From Linanthus parryae (Eukaryota; Streptophyta; Magnoliopsida; Ericales; Polemoniaceae): 64,000 bases of DNA. Positions 58,062 to 64,000 of the stretch are shown here, piece by piece (position 1 is the first letter of the stretch; every line of letters begins with the position of its first letter). Location: contig JALGPY010000004.1 of the NCBI GenBank assembly GCA_023055425.1, positions 59,047,718-59,111,717 of the forward strand, written 5' to 3'. The notes below the pieces were generated by a model. It worked only from the letters and a program-made list of their open reading frames with translations, did not search any database and was not told the DNA's origin. A program made the translations under genes and the position numbers.

Positions 58062-59644
58062 CGACACGATTTCTTACGTGTATACGCAAGTGCACGGTCA
58101 AGTAGTATATGGAGTATTTCACGACTCCGAGTATCGAACCCAAGGGAATTTACGATTATTAATTGACTAGAAAGTGGTTATAGGAGATCCAAGTGGCCGG
58201 TAAAAAGTTGTTTTAAGTTTGAACGTTGTCGCCCACAAACAAGCGACGTAAATTAAATAACAAGTACTAATTATTTTTGTAGTGTTTTCAATTTTTAAAA
58301 GAAAATAACTTGAGGTTGACTACGATTAATGAGAAAGAACTAGGCAATTGATGGTCCCTAGGGTTGTTAACGATTTCCGGGTTATGCATGAAACACTCTA
58401 CTCACGTTCTAGTTATATCGGGTAATACCCATCACGATCTTCTCTCGATCTCACGTGAATTTGTGTAAATAATAGATTTCGGGTCCTCTCGGTCCACCTC
58501 CGTCTATCACTACAATCTAATTGATTTCCTAGACTTGTTCACCGGGTCCTATCGGTCCACCGAATTCACTACGTTCTAACACAATCAATCGAAACTACCC
58601 TCACACGATTAATCAAGTTTCTATCTCCTCTCGGTCTCAAGAAACTACAAGATCACCTAAACTATTCTTTAACACGTCTCAAAGAATTCACTTTCGTGCA
58701 ATTCTATCAACAAGTAGCATTCTACGGGTGATCAAGCCAAGAACACTAAGAATTGAGTACAAGAATAGATAAGCTAACAAGAACGTTCATAGAATTAAGC
58801 AAAAGCATTTATCAAGTCCAATATCCGGAAAATCATCCAACAAACCCTAGTTTTCCATCAATCACCTAGCTTTAAGAAGTTTAGCTAGACATAATATGGT
58901 TCAACATAAACAAAATCATAGAGTTCATGAAGAATAGAAGAAGAAAAGATGATCAAACGCTTGAATCTTCAATGTTGATGATCTTCCAAGCTCCAAGCTT
59001 TGTCTCCTCTCTTCCCTAGCTCCCAAGACTTCAAAGATACGTGAATCTCTTGCTCTTAGGTCGTTCTCCCCGTTTTCTACCAGCTGGGCACGCTTTTTAA
59101 TGAAAATATGCCGAATTTGCACTTCAGCCCCTCTACTTTGTAATTCCCGGACAGAATTCTTTGCTGATTTTGCGCGGGCTGTGTCTCCCTCATACGGACT
59201 CGTCGTCGGGCCTACCATATACCGTTGGAAAGCTACGGATGTCTACTTTCCAATGCCGCAAGCCTTGCTTCAAAATTCTTTGTAGATTTTCCTGGGAATC
59301 GAAAAGAGTGCAGGCTGGTCAGGAGTGACTTTTCCAACTTTGCTTCGTTTTTGCGTCTTCTTTTCTCCTCTTCATCTAGCTCCATTCCAAGCATATCCAA
59401 GCATCTCATAAGCTCCATTGCACCTCTTTTACCTGAGATACACAACACTAAACAACCCGTGCAATTATCATAGCAAATATGAGAGAAAACATGCACAAAT
59501 AGGCTAGAAACACAATTTTTCACTCTTAGGCTTATAAATCGTCAAATTCACATATTTGTACAAATATAACATATAAATCATGTGAAATAAGCCTATTACA
59601 AGTACTAAGAAAGTATATTAATAACTCCTAAAAGAGAGTTATCA
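58062..59644 (-). repeat. Solo LTR of the Athila-like family
   Basis: On the minus strand it begins TGATAACTCTCTTTTAGGAG at 59644 and ends TGTCG at 58062 (one change from TGTCA), 1,583 bp. The 5-base duplication gcata is at 58057-58061 and 59645-59649. Taking it out restores the integrase sequence of F. It matches the LTRs of the element at 431-10401 but is more diverged. Solo LTRs arise by recombination between the two LTRs of a full element. Confidence 0.9.
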
Positions 59645-59649
59645 GCATA
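59645..59649. repeat. Target site duplication gcata, right copy
   Basis: Identical to 58057-58061 on the other side of the solo LTR. Confidence 0.88.
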
Positions 59650-60162
59650 TATCTCTTACCTTTGGGTGTTTGAACCCTCATACACACTAGTCCAAGTGCA
59701 TCAATTCTAAAGGTCTAGAATTACTTACAAAGTTCTTTGGCTTGAAAACTCCAGGTTTGTTTACCTTGAGTACATGCCTTGAAAATGACATCAACTTTGA
59801 ATTTCGAGCTTGGTAATCCCCTTACCATATCTTTTGAGATGAGTCTGTTCATAGAGTGCAGGCTTATATGACCAAGCTTTCTAATACAAAGCTTTTAGTC
59901 ATCCTTAAAAGCTTTGAGACATTTAAGATTTTCATCTACAACTTTGTCACTACATAGAGCATAAACATTATGTGACCAGGGAGCAGTGACTATGCACCTG
60001 CCTGATTTTTCATCTGGCACCACACGTTTCTCCTTGTCAAAAACTACCATATGTACTTAATCACAAAGTTGAGAAATACTCAATAAATTAAACTTAAGGC
60101 CATCAACTAGATAACAATCTGAATTTGACCATGCAGAGTTATTACCAATACTACCTATACAA
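59650..60162 (-). pseudogene. Protease end and integrase start of element F
   Basis: The minus strand carries, in decayed form, the end of the protease region (SNSAWSNSDCYLVDGL near 60130-60085) and the pre-integrase region (LVIQACTL near 59860). It matches D at 32440-32950. It stops near 60162, within a stretch equal to ACCTATAC in D. Confidence 0.7.
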
Positions 60163-60266
60163 TTTATGAAACAACCCGGTATCTCGGTTCACGGTTAAAG
60201 AGACAATAGATAACCAAAAGTAGAAAATCAACTATTAAGATTACATTTCATCTAATAAATACAAAA

Positions 60267-60392
60267 ATCTTGAGAAGATAAGTTGACAAATGTATGGTGA
60301 TTGAAATAAGCTATCTGATCTTCTAAGTGATCTTGAGAAGATAAGTTGACAAATGTATGGTGATTGAAATAAGCTATGTGATCTTCTAAGTG
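60267..60392. repeat. Tandem duplication, 63-bp unit
   Basis: The unit starting ATCTTGAGAAGATAAGTTGA occurs twice in direct succession, with one difference (ctatctgatc, ctatgtgatc). A recent local duplication. Confidence 0.9.
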
Positions 60393-61251
60393 ATCTAATC
60401 TAAGCTAAACGTCTTCGTGTGGATCCGTGTTCCCATCCCGCACCTTGATAGGTGACCTGCGGTTTTAAAATGGAAAAAGTCGACGTAGTTTTGAAGAAAA
60501 TGATCAATAAAAACTTAGTAAGTACACACTACGAGATGTAAGGCATCGAGTCCCACGAAAGCATGAGTTGAAACAAATAAGAAGATTTAAAACAGTAAAA
60601 CTAATAGGTTGCAGAATTTGAAACAACTGATAGTAACCGAGTAACAAAAACCTCTCAATTTAAGAACATTGAGAAACCATGAGTATTCAGTAATATATCC
60701 ACAGTAAACAAGTCCATTTAAGTTGATAACTGTGTACGAGAGAATCCTGCAGAGAGGACTCAATATACACCAAGAGCAGGGGATAGAAAAGACACAGGAA
60801 GTGTGGGGATGTGTGTAGGAAGAGAGTAAGGCAATGGCACTGTATAAGAGAGAGACAGGGGTTTGGCAGAGCTTCCGCGTATCTCAGGTGTGTTCTCCCC
60901 TGTATGAAAGGGTGAACAATCCTATATATAACGGAGAATGTGATCGTTGCAGTGTGGTTAATGCGCCCATCAATGGCGGCTTAATTAGCTTAACCACAAC
61001 GGCACGTTCGTCCACGTATATAGGGACCGTTACAACACGTTATCCGCGTATACCGGAACCGTTATGGGGTTGACCGGGTTTGACGGAATTGACCGGGTTT
61101 ATGGAGCTCGTGCCATAAATCTCTCAAAAGCAGTTACCAGGGGTTGCGCGCGGGCTTGGCTCGCATGCGACAGGACTTACTCTAGTCTCCAAACCACTAA
61201 GTCCCTACAAGTCCCTTGAGGTGGTATGCGAGGGCCCTGTCTCGCAGCCCC

Positions 61252-61323
61252 CACGTGGATCAGCATGACTGGTGATCCAGTGTGTGTGGAGCACAGTATG
61301 GTGTGCTAGATGGTCGCCACGTG
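61252..61323. promoter_or_regulatory. Two G-box motifs upstream of the PMD gene
   Basis: CACGTG at 61252-61257 (ccCACGTGga) and 61318-61323 (gcCACGTGgc), 66 bases apart. G-boxes bind bZIP and bHLH factors in plants. Placement 300-370 bases before the likely start site fits a promoter; a role is inferred only. Confidence 0.35.
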
Positions 61324-61615
61324 GCCAAGATCTGCCTATCCAGAAAGCACTATCTACATTAGCCCCCTTTCTGCTCGTGGAGACTCATAGCCGGATAGGC
61401 TTCCATGCGCAAGAACCAACGTACGCGTTGCCGCTACGCACCAATTCAAATACACGAAAATTCAGCCCTCGTGCGTGTCATTATGACCTAAAATCCCTAG
61501 AGTCGTGCCGTCTGGTATTTTAGGGTTTTAGGCGTGACGTCGGCTTGTCCTGTGATTGCGCGATTCGACAGTGACAATCGACTACTGAAAGGACGCAACC
61601 CTTCATTGTTTTTGG

Positions 61616-61624
61616 ATAAATACT
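61616..61624 (+). promoter_or_regulatory. Weak TATA box of the PMD gene
   Basis: ATAAATACT in ttggATAAATACTatg, followed about 30 bases later by a pyrimidine-rich start-like stretch catcacttctttc (61649-61661). A plausible core promoter, not proven. Confidence 0.35.
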
Positions 61625-61704
61625 ATGTGCTCTCCATTGTTGCAAAGCATCACTTCTTTCTATTAAAGTGAATGATACCCGGAAGCCTTCAAGAGCAGAT
61701 TCAG

Positions 61705-62112
61705 GTAATCAATCATCAATTCTTTTTTGTCAATCGTCTTCTTCAACTGTCCGCATCCAAGCAAGCTCAACCAAAACAAGGTTGGCCTTGTTCAATTTTA
61801 TTTAACATATCGATGTATGCTGTGTTGGATCTGCAAACCCATGATTGTCTGAAACATGCTACCCAGTTGTAGACTACGAAGGAGACCTTGTTCTTTAAAC
61901 TCAGAACTGAATTAATCCCCAGATTGTAAGGGTTTTAAATGTAGGGTTTCTGAAATTCCCAATAATGCAAGCGATTCTAAACTTTCAAACACCAAAATTG
62001 ACATTGAACTGTTCATATTTCTTCTGACAAAGCCTCGTTGCTTCAAACTGAATCTTGAAATTCAAACTAAAGTATGTGTATTTCTCCCCCCTTTTTTCTT
62101 GCTTTTCCGCAG
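61705..62112 (+). other. Predicted 5' UTR intron of the PMD gene
   Basis: Donor CAG/GTAATC at 61704/61705 and acceptor TTTTCCGCAG at 62112, preceded by a T/C-rich run. The intron would be 408 bp and end two bases before the ATG. The short ATG frame at 61672 in the first exon is out of frame with the main start and would be an upstream frame. Predicted from sequence only. Confidence 0.4.
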
Positions 62113-62114
62113 GA

Positions 62115-63994
62115 ATGGCAAAGACAAAAGGAACCAAGCCCGTTAAAGAGGTCGAAGAAATACCTGATCTTCCCCAGACCTTATGGCGGAAAGCCCCCTA
62201 TCTGGGTGGCAAAGACTTTTACCACGCTAGGGTTAAGGTGAAGAACCTGCCAACCCCTGTTCCTGCTAAAGAATTGCAAACACTGATCCATCATGTTAAT
62301 GCGGCCATGCTCGAATTGATCGATTCGAAGGATGTGGTTCGATTGGTGGTCGAAAATGGGTTTTTCCCGTATACTGCGATTTCCACTCAAGCGTTTGTTC
62401 AAAAATTGGACTTTATGGATGAGTGGATTGACCATGTACTGACTTATCATGCCATTGCTTTGAACGATGCTGGCATATATTCGCAGTCCGTGCTATGAAG
62501 GGTGCTGCCAGGAAGCTGGACAAGTCCATGCTTTTAAACCTTCTCTCGCGCTACTCGCCTGCGACTCACACATTTCACTTTTCTGAGTTCGAGGCTACTC
62601 CCTCTCTTGAAGATGTACACATGCTGTATGATCTGTCTCCTGTGGGTGATGTGGATCCTCTGAGTTCCTTGAGGACTGATGCAGAGCTCGCTTTATACAA
62701 GCAGATGGAGGAATGCCTGTCAGAGGTGAAGAAAATTTCCACCCGGTGGACACCTGCGGAGCTTCTTCCCGACTGGCAACTGGTTGATACGTCTGCGAGG
62801 AACACTTGGGGCAAGTGGGTGCAGTACTTCTTCCGCGATTATGCGAGTAGTAGTATCACCAAGAAACTTCTGAGCCAAAACCCAAAGGCTAAAAATTATG
62901 TAAATGGCAAGGGTTATCACCTGACCCTTTGTGCTTTTCTCTGTGCCTGGCTATCGAGGTATTTGATCGATGGCTATCCCCATGATGGAGTCTTCTACCA
63001 TGTCCTCCCACTTGCTGTGAAACTGACCCTTGGTCAAAAGGTCGCACTTGGGCCTCTAGTCTTGGGGACCCTGTACCATAGATTGGACCAATTGGTTGTA
63101 GCAACTAAGGACTCGCGTGGTCGTCTTGATGTGCTGACCTATGTCAATATTGCTTTCTTGACGATGTGGGTCTTTGAGCGATGGCCCACTTATGCTCCTG
63201 TTCCTTCTAACCCCAGTAAGTGGTGCATTCCGGGTGCGGAGGAAGAGCGTAACAGTGGCAGGGCTGCGAGATGGTTTGGAACTCACTTTCCTAAGTGTAC
63301 CTGGAGTCTGATATGCGATGATCGCAGCGAGTTTACATCTAGGCCTTATGCCACGCGCGTTGAGAATGTGCGATGGTTCCCAAAACTGTATCCTTCCAAG
63401 GCTATTGCTTTCTCGGAAGACCTTCTTTTCGAGGACGGGAAGCATTTCCACAAGCGCTATCGCGAATTCTTCTGCTGGTGTATGAGAGGCTCTCTTCCTG
63501 CTCTTGCGGAGTATGTTCGTGATCTTACTCCTAAGTATCAGAGGATCACGGTGGATGTCGATCCGACTCGCGTTTCTCCCCAGTTTGGCTTTGATGCGGT
63601 GGCACCATCGATCTGGCCGCAGTCCATCATAAGGGGATGTTACAAGCAACTGCTGTCTGGAGAATGTAAGACAATCCTAAGGAGTAATCTTCCATTCAAG
63701 CAGCCCCCAGGTGACCGCGCGGGTGGCTACTCCAAGAATTGGGTTGCCTATTGGAATACCCAGCAAGCAAGATTTGAGACGCAGTCGATCCCTCGGCCAG
63801 GCAGAGCTCCTGTGATCAAGAGGAATTCTTTCCCCTTCTGTCCCAACTGTAGCTTGTACGACACCCAATATGGCTGCTATTCATTGTTGGACCACGAGAA
63901 TCACTTGTGTCCCTCTACCATCCTTGAAGAGAAGATGGCTGCAGTGAAGAAATGTGATTCCCACATCATCAAATACAGCGAGACTTTCGCCAAG
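62115..63994 (+). CDS. Plant mobile domain (PMD) protein, one frameshift, 3' end outside window
   Basis: The ATG at 62115 opens MAKTKGTKPVKEVEEI, two bases after a predicted intron acceptor. About 122 codons run in this frame. The PMD proper lies in the frame starting 62483, open for about 504 codons to the window edge. Diagnostic stretches are ATHTFHFSEFEATPSLEDVH (62563-62622), NTWGKWVQYFFRDY, then LCAFLCAWLSRYLIDGYPHD and VLPLAVKLTLGQKVALGPL (about 62928-63058), and LYHRLDQL. A Cys/His cluster (CPNC, HENHLC) lies near 63841-63910. PMD proteins occur as host nuclear genes (MAIN/MAIL type) and inside transposons; their biochemical role is poorly known. The single break near 62482 may be a real mutation or a sequence error. 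AAG/GTAAAC at 63994/63995 could be a donor site. The 500-codon open frame contrasts with the decayed elements around it. Confidence 0.78.
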
Positions 63995-64000
63995 GTAAAC

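Larger units (their letters stand above)
51353..60162 (-). mobile_element. Sirevirus-like copia element F, 5' part missing
   Basis: On the minus strand, from the right: part of protease and integrase (60162-59650), a solo Athila-like LTR inserted in integrase, then the rest of integrase, RT/RNase H, third frame, purine tracts and the 3' LTR (51353-52903). It stops in protease near 60162, where unrelated sequence begins, so gag and the 5' LTR are absent from the window. Same family as D, with AAAGCTTTGA-type boxes and a G-run at 51401-51409. Confidence 0.85.
60163..61600. other. Unassigned sequence upstream of the PMD gene
   Basis: No retrotransposon parts are recognised. The left end (tgaaacaacccggtatctcg) could be the edge of an insertion into element F. 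It contains a 63-bp tandem duplication (60267-60392), an AT-rich middle and a less AT-rich part from about 60900. The last 600 bases look like a gene promoter. No reading frame here is convincing. Confidence 0.4.

Noticed and set aside
62430..62490. A small intron ending at ttcgcag (62485) to explain the PMD frame break
   Set aside because: The only plausible donor (62435) would give an intron of about 50 bases, below the usual plant minimum, and the joined frame meets a stop at once. A one-base loss or two-base gain is simpler.
1..64000. tRNA or rRNA genes
   Set aside because: Only short tRNA-complementary primer sites are found. No cloverleaf with intact A and B boxes and no rRNA segment was noticed.

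Overview
The window reads as nuclear DNA of a flowering plant, probably a dicot. It is AT-rich, has no operon-like gene packing, and is built almost entirely of LTR retrotransposons of plant type: Athila-like Ty3 elements, several Ty1-copia elements, and a Sirevirus-like copia family. The only convincing non-retrotransposon gene is a plant mobile domain (PMD) reading frame at the right edge. I saw no rRNA, tRNA, organellar or CRISPR sequence. The species cannot be named from this evidence.

Layout. (1) 1-430 and 10407-10909 are two halves of an older Ty3-type LTR, split by a complete Athila-like element at 431-10401 with target duplication ggcgg. That element has near-identical LTRs of about 1.67 kb, a tRNA-Asp-type primer site and a broken gag-protease gene. 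It has no reverse transcriptase or integrase, but more than 4 kb of non-coding interior. (2) 10910-20533 holds copia wreckage: a minus-strand LTR plus leader with a near-perfect 95-nt palindrome (element H), a decayed gag-pol (A), and a second pol joined to it inside the reverse transcriptase/RNase H region (B, with 3' LTR). (3) 20534-24310 is a decayed Athila-like gag-protease-RT (J), cut by the 3' LTR of a minus-strand copia (C). (4) C is interrupted by the complete Sirevirus-like element D (25814-36555, minus, duplication tcatc); the rest of C pol follows to about 39600. (5) A plus-strand copia LTR (G, starting at 40079) is interrupted by Sirevirus-like element E (40660-49500, plus, duplication gatgt); the LTR end and leader of G run to 51352. 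(6) Sirevirus-like element F (51353-60162, minus) sits in the G leader and is itself split by a solo Athila-like LTR (58062-59644, duplication gcata). (7) From about 60163 unrelated DNA leads to a promoter-like region, a 5' UTR intron and the PMD gene, which runs off the window.

The retrotransposon genes would work together as gag (particle), protease, integrase, reverse transcriptase/RNase H, with an extra third frame after pol in D, E and F. All the coding regions seen are damaged, at different catalytic positions, so no autonomous element is present here. The strongest unexplained signal is a palindromic 14-mer box, roughly TTCAARGCYTTGAA. It recurs through LTRs, untranslated regions and coding sequence of D, E and F, falls in more than one reading frame, and has a different core in E than in D and F.
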